Source: Streptomyces spiroverticillatus
GTDB lineage: Bacteria; Actinomycetota; Actinomycetes; Streptomycetales; Streptomycetaceae
Direction: 5' to 3'
Length of the DNA stretch: 64,000 nt
NCBI GenBank assembly: GCA_014650415.1
Contig: BMUX01000016.1
Span: 74,390-138,389 of the forward strand
Positions 34,898 through 42,170 of this stretch are shown in pieces. The notes beneath the pieces were generated by a model. That model saw only the letters and a list, made by a program, of their open reading frames with translations, ran no database searches and was not told the DNA's origin. Within the stretch, counting starts at the first letter, position 1. Each line of letters begins with the position of its first letter. Both the position numbers and the translations under genes were made by a program.

Positions 34898-36831
34898 GGC
34901 GGCGGGGGCGGGATGCGGATCGCGGGTCGGCGACGGTGTGGGTGCTGGGCGTGGTGGCGCTGCTCGGGGTGGTGTGTGCGGGGGTGCTGGCGATGGGCCA
35001 GGCGGTGGTGGCGCGGCATCGGGCCGGGGGCGGTGCGGACCTGGCGGCGCTGGCGGCGGCGACCGAGTGGGCTCGGGGCGAGCGGGCGGCGTGCGGGCGG
35101 GCAGCTGAGGTGGCTCGGGCGCAGGGGGTGCGGGTGGTGCGGTGTGCGGTGCGGGGGGAGGTGGCGGACGTGTCGGTGGGGGCGGGGACCGGTCCGTACG
35201 AGGTGGTGGTGAGGGCGCGGGCGGGGCCGGGGGCGGACGGAGCCCGGGACCGGGGTCGGCCGGGGTCAGGCGGAGTCCGGGGCCGCGTTCAGGAGGGTGG
35301 TGAGGAGGCGGAGGGCGCCGCGTTTGTGGAGGGGGTCGTTGCCGTTGCCGCATTTCGGGGACTGGATGCAGGAGGGGCAGCCCGCGTCGCACTCGCAGGA
35401 GGCGATGGCTTCGCGGGTGGCGGCGAGCCAGGCGCGGGCGGTGTGGAAGCCGCGTTCGGCGAAGCCCGCGCCGCCCGGGTGGCCGTCGTACACGAAGACG
35501 GTGGGGAGCAGGGTGTCCGGGTGGAGGGGGATGGAGACGCCGCCGATGTCCCAGCGGTCGCAGGTGGCGAAGAGCGGGAGGAGGCCGATGGCGGCGTGCT
35601 CGGCGGCGTGCAGGGCGCCCGGGAGGATTTCCGGGGTGAGGCGGGCGGTGTCGAGGTCGTCCTCGGTGAGGGTCCACCAGACGGCGCGGGTGCGGAGTTT
35701 GCGGGGCGGGAGGTCGAGTTTGGTCTCGCCGAGGACCTCGCCGGTGACGAGTTTGCGGCGGAGGAAGGAGACGACCTGGTTGGTGACCTCGACGGAGCCG
35801 TAGTGGAGGCGGGCGGTGCCCCAGGGGACGGTCTCGTCGGTGGAGAGGATCGAGATGGCGGTGGTGTCGCGGGCGGTCGTGGAGTAGGGCGGGTTGGCCT
35901 CCTCGACAAGGGCGGCGGAGTCCTCCAGGTCGAGGCGGCGGACCAGATAGGTGCGGCCCTGGTGGAGGTGGACGGCGCCCTCGTGGACGGAGGTGTGGGC
36001 TGCCTCGGCGTCGACCGTGCCGAGCAGGCGGCCGGTGGACTCCTCGACGATCTGGACGGGACTGCCGCCCCCGCCCCGGATGTCGGCCAGGTCGGCGGCC
36101 CGCTCCCGGCGGGTCCAGTACCAGGACTTGCCGCGCCGGCGCAGGAGGTTGGCCGCTTCGAGGGACGGGAGGAGGGGTTCGGCGGCGGGGCCGAAGAGGG
36201 TGAAGTCGGAGGAGGTGAGCGGGAGTTCGGCGGCGGCCGCGCACAGGTGCGGGGCGAGGACGTAGGGGTTGTCGGGGTCGAGGACGGTGGATTCGACGGG
36301 CTGGTCGAAGAGGGCCTCGGGGTGGTGCGCGAGATAGGTGTCGAGCGGGTCGTCGCGGGCGATCAGGATCGCGAGGGCGCCGTCGCCGGAGCGGCCCGCG
36401 CGGCCCGCCTGCTGCCAGAGGGAGGCGCGGGTGCCGGGATAGCCGGCGATGAGGACGGCGTCCAGGCCGGAGACGTCGATGCCGAGTTCGAGGGCCGTGG
36501 TGGCGGCCAGACCGAGGAGCTCGCCGGAGTGCAGGGCCGCTTCCAGGGCCCGGCGTTCCTCGGGGAGATAGCCGCCCCGGTAGGCGGCCACCCGGCGGGG
36601 GAGGGTGCGGTCGCTGTAGTCGGCGAGGCGTTCCTTGGCGATCAGGGAGATCAGCTCGGCCCCGCGCCGGGAGCGGACGAAGGCGACTGTGCGGGTGTTG
36701 TGGAGAACCAGGTCGGTGAGGAGGTCGGCGGTCTCGGCGGTGGCGGTGCGCCGGACGGGGGCGTTGTTCTCGCCGTGGAGTTCGGTGAGGGGAGGTTCCC
36801 AGAGGGCGAAGACCAGCTCGCCGCGGGGTGA
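34894..36831 (+). CDS. Rv3654c-type TadE-like protein, natural stop codon missing
   Basis: GTG start overlapping the previous stop. The first 110 residues (to about 35228) are a normal member of the helicase/secretion-neighbourhood TadE-like family: a short basic lead, SATVWVLGVVALLGVVCAGV as the membrane helix, HRAGGGADLAALAAATEWA and a small Cys-containing domain. Members usually end near here. In this sequence the frame stays open and crosses the stop of the convergent helicase, ending only at 36829-36831. The extra 535 or so codons are Gly/Ala/Glu-rich antisense of the helicase and probably not a real domain. The start and first third are confident; the end is simply the first in-frame stop. 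Confidence 0.6.
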   Translation: MRRRGRDADRGSATVWVLGVVALLGVVCAGVLAMGQAVVARHRAGGGADLAALAAATEWARGERAACGRAAEVARAQGVRVVRCAVRGEVADVSVGAGTGPYEVVVRARAGPGADGARDRGRPGSGGVRGRVQEGGEEAEGAAFVEGVVAVAAFRGLDAGGAARVALAGGDGFAGGGEPGAGGVEAAFGEARAARVAVVHEDGGEQGVRVEGDGDAADVPAVAGGEEREEADGGVLGGVQGAREDFRGEAGGVEVVLGEGPPDGAGAEFAGREVEFGLAEDLAGDEFAAEEGDDLVGDLDGAVVEAGGAPGDGLVGGEDRDGGGVAGGRGVGRVGLLDKGGGVLQVEAADQIGAALVEVDGALVDGGVGCLGVDRAEQAAGGLLDDLDGTAAPAPDVGQVGGPLPAGPVPGLAAPAQEVGRFEGREEGFGGGAEEGEVGGGEREFGGGRAQVRGEDVGVVGVEDGGFDGLVEEGLGVVREIGVERVVAGDQDREGAVAGAARAARLLPEGGAGAGIAGDEDGVQAGDVDAEFEGRGGGQTEELAGVQGRFQGPAFLGEIAAPVGGHPAGEGAVAVVGEAFLGDQGDQLGPAPGADEGDCAGVVENQVGEEVGGLGGGGAPDGGVVLAVEFGEGRFPEGEDQLAAG

Positions 36832-37644
36832 GGCGTCGTCGGCGACCTCCTTGACCGGCAGGCCCGTCAGACGGCTCGCGGAGGCGGCCGGTTCGGCGGC
36901 GGTGGCCGAGGCGAGGAGGAAGACCGGGTTCGCGCCGTACCGCTCGCACAGGCGGCGCAGGCGGCGTACGACCTGGGCGACGTGGGAGCCGAAGACGCCC
37001 CGGTAGGTGTGGCACTCGTCGATGACGACGTAGCGCAGGGCCTTGAGGAAGGAGGACCAGCGGGGGTGGGACGGGAGTATCCCCCGGTGCAGCATGTCGG
37101 GGTTGGTGAGGACCAGGTTGGCGTACTGGCGCACCCACTCGCGTTCCTCGACGGGGGTGTCGCCGTCGTAGACCGCCGGGCGCACCGCGTTGCCCAGCGG
37201 GGCAGCGAGGGACTTCACCGCGCGGCGCTGGTCGGCGGCCAGGGCCTTGGTGGGGGCCAGGTAGAGGGCGGTGGCGCCCCGGCCGTTGGGGGCCTCGGAG
37301 CCGTCGAGGAGGGCGCTGAGGACCGGGGCGAGGTAGGCGAGCGACTTGCCCGAGGCGGTACCTGTGGCGATCACCACTGATTCGCCGTCCAGGGCGTGCT
37401 CGGCGGCCTGTGCCTGGTGGGTCCAGGGGTCCTTGATGCCGGCCGCCTCGATCGCCGCGATCACTTCGCTGCGGATCCGGTCGGGCCATACCGCATGGCT
37501 GCCCTGTCGCGCGGGCAAGTGCTCCGTATGAGTGACGCGAGCGGCCCGGCTCTCCCCTGCGGAGAGACGGGCGAGGACCTCGCCGGGAGACGGGGTCTGG
37601 GCCCTGCTCTGGGGAGGTCGTCCGGGACGGGGATTCTTGGCCAT
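35266..37644 (-). CDS. DECH-box helicase with DUF1998 zinc domain (MrfA/Rv3649-like)
   Basis: A 792-residue superfamily 2 helicase. Motif I is ATGTASGKSLAY, motif II VVIDECH, motif III LLASATAA and motif VI QQAGRAGRSG. The C-terminal DUF1998 region ends with CECDAGCPSCIQSPKCGNGN, four Cys for metal. This is the helicase/secretion-neighbourhood helicase and resembles Bacillus MrfA (YprA), which repairs mitomycin damage by excision without UvrA. It is always found facing the Tad genes, with no known mechanistic link. The ATG at 37644 (MAKNPRPGRPPQ) was chosen; the open frame extends further. Upstream is an incomplete TTGTC element. Confidence 0.92.
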   Translation of the reverse strand: MAKNPRPGRPPQSRAQTPSPGEVLARLSAGESRAARVTHTEHLPARQGSHAVWPDRIRSEVIAAIEAAGIKDPWTHQAQAAEHALDGESVVIATGTASGKSLAYLAPVLSALLDGSEAPNGRGATALYLAPTKALAADQRRAVKSLAAPLGNAVRPAVYDGDTPVEEREWVRQYANLVLTNPDMLHRGILPSHPRWSSFLKALRYVVIDECHTYRGVFGSHVAQVVRRLRRLCERYGANPVFLLASATAAEPAASASRLTGLPVKEVADDASPRGELVFALWEPPLTELHGENNAPVRRTATAETADLLTDLVLHNTRTVAFVRSRRGAELISLIAKERLADYSDRTLPRRVAAYRGGYLPEERRALEAALHSGELLGLAATTALELGIDVSGLDAVLIAGYPGTRASLWQQAGRAGRSGDGALAILIARDDPLDTYLAHHPEALFDQPVESTVLDPDNPYVLAPHLCAAAAELPLTSSDFTLFGPAAEPLLPSLEAANLLRRRGKSWYWTRRERAADLADIRGGGGSPVQIVEESTGRLLGTVDAEAAHTSVHEGAVHLHQGRTYLVRRLDLEDSAALVEEANPPYSTTARDTTAISILSTDETVPWGTARLHYGSVEVTNQVVSFLRRKLVTGEVLGETKLDLPPRKLRTRAVWWTLTEDDLDTARLTPEILPGALHAAEHAAIGLLPLFATCDRWDIGGVSIPLHPDTLLPTVFVYDGHPGGAGFAERGFHTARAWLAATREAIASCECDAGCPSCIQSPKCGNGNDPLHKRGALRLLTTLLNAAPDSA

Positions 37645-37807
37645 CACCGCCGAGTGTGTCACTGGCGTGACGGACAATGGTCCCAAGGCGTCGTGCTCGC
37701 CTGCTGGTAAGTGATTGAATGCGTTTCGCGGCTGGCGTTCCGTCCTCTGGCTCCGCCGGGGAGACCTCAGGGGGGCGGCCGCTCGATAGCAAGGTGCTGG
37801 AGGATCC

Positions 37808-38161
37808 GTGGACCTGTCCCTGTCGACTCGCAACGTGAACGGCCCCAACGGCGACCGTACGGTCGTCGAGGTCGGTGGCGAGATTGATGTGTATACCGCG
37901 CCCAAGCTGCGCGAGCAGTTGGTCGAGTTGGTGAACGACGGCAGTTACCACCTGGTCGTCGACATGGAGGCCGTGGACTTCCTCGACTCCACCGGCCTCG
38001 GCGTGCTCGTGGGCGGACTGAAGCGTGTGCGTGCCCACGAGGGCTCGCTGCGTCTGGTCTGCAACCAGGAGCGCATTCTCAAGATCTTCCGGATCACCGG
38101 TCTGACCAAGGTGTTCCCCATCCACACGACGGTCGACGAGGCCGTCGCGGCGGCCGACTGA
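37808..38161 (+). CDS. bldG: BldG, anti-anti-sigma factor
   Basis: A 117-residue STAS-domain protein of the SpoIIAA/RsbV type. The phosphorylated serine is Ser61 in VDFLDSTGLGVL (Ser57 in S. coelicolor BldG, the shift caused by four extra residues near position 11, by memory of that protein). BldG is required for aerial mycelium and antibiotic production; in its dephosphorylated form it binds anti-sigma factors and frees sigma factors such as SigH. GTG start with GGAGG close upstream. The adjacent anti-sigma gene follows after 116 bases. Confidence 0.95.
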   Translation: MDLSLSTRNVNGPNGDRTVVEVGGEIDVYTAPKLREQLVELVNDGSYHLVVDMEAVDFLDSTGLGVLVGGLKRVRAHEGSLRLVCNQERILKIFRITGLTKVFPIHTTVDEAVAAAD

Positions 38162-38277
38162 CCCTCTGCCGGTCGGTCGGAAGTCAACAACAAGCTCAGA
38201 GCAGTACGACGCGGGGTGCCGGGCTCATCGCCCGGTCCCTCGCGGATGCACGCCCGTACGTCCGAGGGGGATGCGCA

Positions 38278-38727
38278 ATGGCCACCGTGGAACTCCGTTT
38301 CAGCGCCCAGCCCGAGCACGTCAGGACGGCCCGCCTGGTGGCGGCCGCCGTGGCGCGTCGGGCCGGGGTCGACGAGGCGGTGCTGGACGAGGTCCGGCTC
38401 GCGGTGGGTGAGGCGTGCTCCCGGGCCGTGGGCCTGCACCGTACGAACAACATCGCGGCGCCGGTGAAGGTGGCGCTGACCGAGGAGGAGAAGACCTTCT
38501 CCATCGAGGTCAGCGACGAGGTGCCGGCACCGGCCGGCTCGATCCCGGGCGCGCGCAGCGCACCCGAGGCGGGCTCGCGGGGAGTGGACCTCGAAGCGGA
38601 CGGCGAGGACGACATGGGTCTCGCCGTCATCAGCGGACTCGTCGACGACCTTGAGGTCGTCGGCGGGGAAAACGGCGGTTCGATCCGGATGAGCTGGCCC
38701 ACCGCATCCGCGGTGGTAATGCCCTGA
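38278..38727 (+). CDS. Anti-sigma factor partner of BldG (SCO3548 type), degenerate ATP site
   Basis: A 149-residue HATPase-fold protein of the RsbW/SpoIIAB class. The N-box helix reads DEVRLAVGEACSRAVGLHR, with Arg where the Mg-binding Asn normally stands, and the DxGxG loop is replaced by SDEVPAPAGS. A G2-like segment (DDMGLAVISGLVDDLEV) remains. It is therefore unlikely to be a conventional kinase. In S. coelicolor this protein binds BldG and opposes it. It follows bldG and is probably co-transcribed; a hairpin closes the unit. Confidence 0.88.
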   Translation: MATVELRFSAQPEHVRTARLVAAAVARRAGVDEAVLDEVRLAVGEACSRAVGLHRTNNIAAPVKVALTEEEKTFSIEVSDEVPAPAGSIPGARSAPEAGSRGVDLEADGEDDMGLAVISGLVDDLEVVGGENGGSIRMSWPTASAVVMP

Positions 38728-38753
38728 AGGCATTCCCCGAGTCGATATTCGTG

Positions 38754-38774
38754 AGGCCCTGCTGAGCAGGGCCT
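38754..38774 (+). terminator. Terminator of the bldG unit
   Basis: AGGCCCTG / CAGGGCCT stem with a five-base loop followed by TTCGTCTTT, 27 bases past the anti-sigma stop. Confidence 0.85.
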
Positions 38775-38843
38775 TTCGTCTTTCCCGGATCACTTCGCCG
38801 TCATTTTCCGGGATTTGTAAAAGATCCATTTAACGGCGGTCTG

Positions 38844-38870
38844 TTGAGATCAGCTTCCGCTCCCTAGAAT
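38844..38870 (+). promoter_or_regulatory. Candidate HrdB-type promoter of hppA
   Basis: TTGAGA (38844-38849), 15 bases, TAGAAT (38865-38870). The spacer is short but the -10 hexamer is strong. A ribosome-binding site (AAGGAGG) follows before the ATG at 38907. Confidence 0.45.
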
Positions 38871-38906
38871 CCGTCCATCTTGAGCTCTGCGCGTCAAGGA
38901 GGACGA

Positions 38907-41363
38907 ATGGCGGGACTCTTCAACTCCCCACAGTCCGAACACTTCACGAACCTCGCGGTCTCACTCACCGACGACAACCGACTCATCGTGATCGTCATCG
39001 CGGCCGTCGCGGTCGCCGCACTGATCGTCGCCCGGCTGCTGGTGCGCCAGGTGCTGGCGGCCGACGAGGGCACCGACTCCATGAAGGAGATCGCCGCCGC
39101 CGTGCAGGAAGGCGCGAATGCCTATCTGATGCGGCAGTTGCGCACTCTGGGGATCTTCGCGGTAGTGGTGGTATTCCTGTTGCTGCTGCTACCGGCGGAC
39201 AACACGTCGCAACGGATAGGGCGTTCGCTGTTCTTCCTCGTGGGCGCGATCTTTTCCGCGGCCACCGGATACATCGGAATGCGGCTGGCCGTGCGCAGTA
39301 ATGTGCGCGTCGCGGCTGCCGCGCGGGAAGCGACTCCTGCGCCCGGTGAGGCGGAAAAGGATCTGAAAGTCGTCTCCCACAAAGCGATGAAGATCGCTTT
39401 TCGTACGGGCGGCGTCGTCGGAATGATCACCGTGGGCCTCGGCCTGCTCGGTGCGGCCGTCGTCGTCCTCGTGTACGCCGACCACGCCCCCAAGGTTTTG
39501 GAGGGCTTCGGTCTGGGGGCGGCCCTCATCGCGATGTTCATGAGGGTCGGCGGCGGCATCTTCACCAAGGCCGCCGACGTCGGCGCCGACCTGGTCGGCA
39601 AGGTGGAACAGGGAATTCCGGAAGACGATCCGCGCAATGCCGCCACCATCGCGGACAACGTGGGCGACAACGTCGGCGACTGTGCGGGCATGGCGGCCGA
39701 CCTCTTCGAGTCGTACGCCGTCACGCTCGTGGCCGCACTGATCCTCGGCATGGCCGCCTTCGGCGACGCGGGGCTCACGTTCCCGCTGATCGTCCCGGCG
39801 ATCGGCGTGATCACCGCCATGATCGGCATCTTCGCCGTCGCACCCCGGCGGACCGACCGCAGCGGCATGACCGCCATCAACCGCGGGTTCTTCATCTCCG
39901 CGGTGATCTCCCTGGTGCTGGTCGCCGTCGCCGTCTTCGTCCACCTGCCTTCCTCGTACCGGGAACTGGACGGGGCCGACGAGGCGGTGGCCGGGCACGG
40001 GGGCGACCCGCGGCTGCTGGCGCTGGTGGCCGTCGCCATCGGCATCGTGCTGGCGGCGCTGATCCAGCAGCTCACCGGGTACTTCACGGAGACCACCCGG
40101 CGCCCGGTGCGCGACATCGGCAAGTCGTCGCTGACCGGGCCGGCGACCGTGGTGCTCGCGGGCATCTCGATCGGGCTCGAGTCCGCCGTCTACACCGCGC
40201 TGCTCATCGGGCTCGGTGTGTACGGGGCCTTCCTGCTCGGCGGTACGTCGATCATCCTCGCCCTCTTCGCGGTCGCCCTGGCCGGGACGGGGCTGCTCAC
40301 CACGGTCGGCGTCATCGTCGCCATGGACACCTTCGGGCCGGTCTCCGACAACGCGCAGGGCATCGCCGAGATGTCCGGCGACGTGACGGGCGCGGGCGCG
40401 CAGGTGCTCACCGACCTGGACGCCGTCGGCAACACGACGAAGGCCATCACCAAGGGCATCGCCATCGCGACGGCCGTGCTGGCGGCGGCCGCGCTCTTCG
40501 GCTCGTACCGGGACGCCATCCTGGGCGCGGCGAAGAAGGCGGGGCTGCTGGGCGAAGGAGCGACCACCCCGGTCAACCTCTCCATGGACATCTCGCAGCC
40601 CAACAACCTGGTCGGGCTGATGCTCGGCGCCGCGGTCGTCTTCCTCTTCTCGGGGCTGGCGATCAATGCGGTGTCGAGGTCCGCGGGCGCCGTGGTCTAC
40701 GAGGTGCGGCGGCAGTTCCGCGAGCATCCCGGGATCATGGACCGTACCGAGAAACCGGAGTACGGGCGGGTCGTCGACATCTGCACCAAGGACGCGCTCA
40801 GGGAACTGGCGACGCCCGGACTGCTGGCCGTCATGGCCCCGATCGCCGTCGGCTTCACCTTCGGCGTCGGCGCGCTCGGCTCCTACCTCGCGGGCGCGAT
40901 CGGTGCGGGCACGCTGATGGCGGTCTTCCTCGCGAACTCCGGCGGGGCCTGGGACAACGCCAAGAAGCTCGTCGAGGACGGGCACCACGGCGGCAAGGGC
41001 AGCGAGGCGCACTCCGCGACGGTGATCGGCGACACGGTCGGCGACCCCTTCAAGGACACCGCGGGCCCGGCCATCAACCCGCTGCTGAAGGTGATGAACC
41101 TGGTGGCGCTCCTGATCGCGCCCGCCGTGGTGCAGTTCAGCTTCGGCGTCGACGCCAGTCCGTGGGTGCGGGCCGTGGTCGCGGTCATCGCCTTCGGAGT
41201 GATCGTCGGTGCGGTGTACGTGTCCAAGCGGCGCGGCATCGTGATGGGCGACGAGGCGGGCGGCGACACGGCCGGCGGCGGTGCGGCCGGTGGTGACGAA
41301 GGCAACTCGGCGGCCGTTCCGGCGCAGGCCGAGCCTTCCGTGACGACGAAGGCGGTGCCGTAG
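38907..41363 (+). CDS. hppA: H+-translocating inorganic pyrophosphatase, K+-independent type
   Basis: An 818-residue integral membrane pump with about 16-17 helices that couples pyrophosphate hydrolysis to proton export. The substrate motif GADLVGKVEQGIPEDDPRN and the repeated DNVGDNVGDCAGMAADLFE are intact. In GNTTKAITKG the first Lys (residue 512) is the marker of the potassium-independent class; the K+-dependent class has Ala there. The C-terminus has an Ala/Gly tail. The ATG at 38907 follows AAGGAGG; the in-frame upstream codons are not needed. A hairpin follows at 41399. Confidence 0.96.
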   Translation: MAGLFNSPQSEHFTNLAVSLTDDNRLIVIVIAAVAVAALIVARLLVRQVLAADEGTDSMKEIAAAVQEGANAYLMRQLRTLGIFAVVVVFLLLLLPADNTSQRIGRSLFFLVGAIFSAATGYIGMRLAVRSNVRVAAAAREATPAPGEAEKDLKVVSHKAMKIAFRTGGVVGMITVGLGLLGAAVVVLVYADHAPKVLEGFGLGAALIAMFMRVGGGIFTKAADVGADLVGKVEQGIPEDDPRNAATIADNVGDNVGDCAGMAADLFESYAVTLVAALILGMAAFGDAGLTFPLIVPAIGVITAMIGIFAVAPRRTDRSGMTAINRGFFISAVISLVLVAVAVFVHLPSSYRELDGADEAVAGHGGDPRLLALVAVAIGIVLAALIQQLTGYFTETTRRPVRDIGKSSLTGPATVVLAGISIGLESAVYTALLIGLGVYGAFLLGGTSIILALFAVALAGTGLLTTVGVIVAMDTFGPVSDNAQGIAEMSGDVTGAGAQVLTDLDAVGNTTKAITKGIAIATAVLAAAALFGSYRDAILGAAKKAGLLGEGATTPVNLSMDISQPNNLVGLMLGAAVVFLFSGLAINAVSRSAGAVVYEVRRQFREHPGIMDRTEKPEYGRVVDICTKDALRELATPGLLAVMAPIAVGFTFGVGALGSYLAGAIGAGTLMAVFLANSGGAWDNAKKLVEDGHHGGKGSEAHSATVIGDTVGDPFKDTAGPAINPLLKVMNLVALLIAPAVVQFSFGVDASPWVRAVVAVIAFGVIVGAVYVSKRRGIVMGDEAGGDTAGGGAAGGDEGNSAAVPAQAEPSVTTKAVP

Positions 41364-41398
41364 ACGATCACGTAACGGCTGGTCAGAGAGCGGGCGGG

Positions 41399-41418
41399 CG
41401 GCGCGTGCTGACGCGCCG
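41399..41418 (+). terminator. Terminator of hppA
   Basis: CGGCGCGT / ACGCGCCG stem with a GCTG tetraloop 36 bases past the stop. Confidence 0.75.
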
Positions 41419-41575
41419 TCCGTTCGTGCGTCCGGGGGCACGGGAGGGGGCGCGCACCCGGCGCACTCTTGGTGCAAATGGCTTCAATGCCGGATGAATG
41501 GGAAGCCCGACACGCGGGAGTAGGCCACTTGGCGTGTATGTTCCGGGGCCGAGAACCTTGGAAGGGACCAATCCG

Positions 41576-42097
41576 GTGAACAAGAAGCTTGCAGCCGCGC
41601 TGTCCGGCGGTGCGGTACTCGTGATGATGGCGACCCTCTCGGGCTGCGGGGACGACGCCGAGGACAAGGCCAAGGAATGGTCCAAGTCGTACTGCCCCAA
41701 GGAGAACGCGGCCGTCGAGAAGGCCACCAAGGCCGAGAAGCTGATCAGCTCCGTCGCCGCCGACGGCAAGCCCGAGGAGCTGAAGAAGGTCGACATCCAG
41801 GCCTTCCAGATGTACGGCGACGCCGCCCGGGACAGGATCAAGGCGCTCAAGGAGGCCGGGGTTCCGCCGGTCGAGAACGGTGAGCGCGACCACAAGGAAA
41901 TGATTCTGAACCTGGACGCGAAGGCGAAGGCCTACGACGAGCTGAAGAAGCAGGCCGAGGCGCTGGACCCGGCGTCGAAGGAGTTCCCGAAGGCGCTGGA
42001 CAAGATCGGCGCGGACCTCGGCAAGGCGGACAAGCTGCCCGCGCCCAAGATCTTCTGCCCCAGCTCGAACGCGGGAGCTTCGACGAGCCCGTCGTAA
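41576..42097 (+). CDS. Small predicted lipoprotein of unknown function
   Basis: A 173-residue exported protein: NKKLAAALSG lead, hydrophobic core and lipobox LSGC. The mature part is Lys/Glu/Ala-rich and helical (EDKAKEWSKSYC, KEMILNLDAKAKAYDELKKQ) with two cysteines, one near each end, that could pair. No domain was recognised. GTG start with GGAAGGG nine bases upstream. It sits between hppA and the methyltransferase on the same strand but is probably a separate unit. Confidence 0.75.
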   Translation: MNKKLAAALSGGAVLVMMATLSGCGDDAEDKAKEWSKSYCPKENAAVEKATKAEKLISSVAADGKPEELKKVDIQAFQMYGDAARDRIKALKEAGVPPVENGERDHKEMILNLDAKAKAYDELKKQAEALDPASKEFPKALDKIGADLGKADKLPAPKIFCPSSNAGASTSPS

Positions 42098-42141
42098 GCG
42101 GTTCTGCGGGGGCTCGGGCCGCCGTGACGGGCGTACCGCGA

Positions 42142-42164
42142 TTGTCAGTGGCAGCGGCGACAAT
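42142..42164 (+). promoter_or_regulatory. PafBC-type DNA-damage promoter of the methyltransferase gene
   Basis: TTGTCAGTG (exact), 8 bases, GACAAT, then six bases to the GTG at 42171, implying a leaderless transcript. It is nearly the same arrangement as at 12161, 50618 and 60743. Confidence 0.75.
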
Positions 42165-42170
42165 GGCCGG

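Noticed and set aside
39189..41477. Long minus-strand open frame opposite hppA
   Set aside because: The composition (Arg, His, Asp, Gly) is that of a reversed membrane-protein gene; no motif, start or context supports it.
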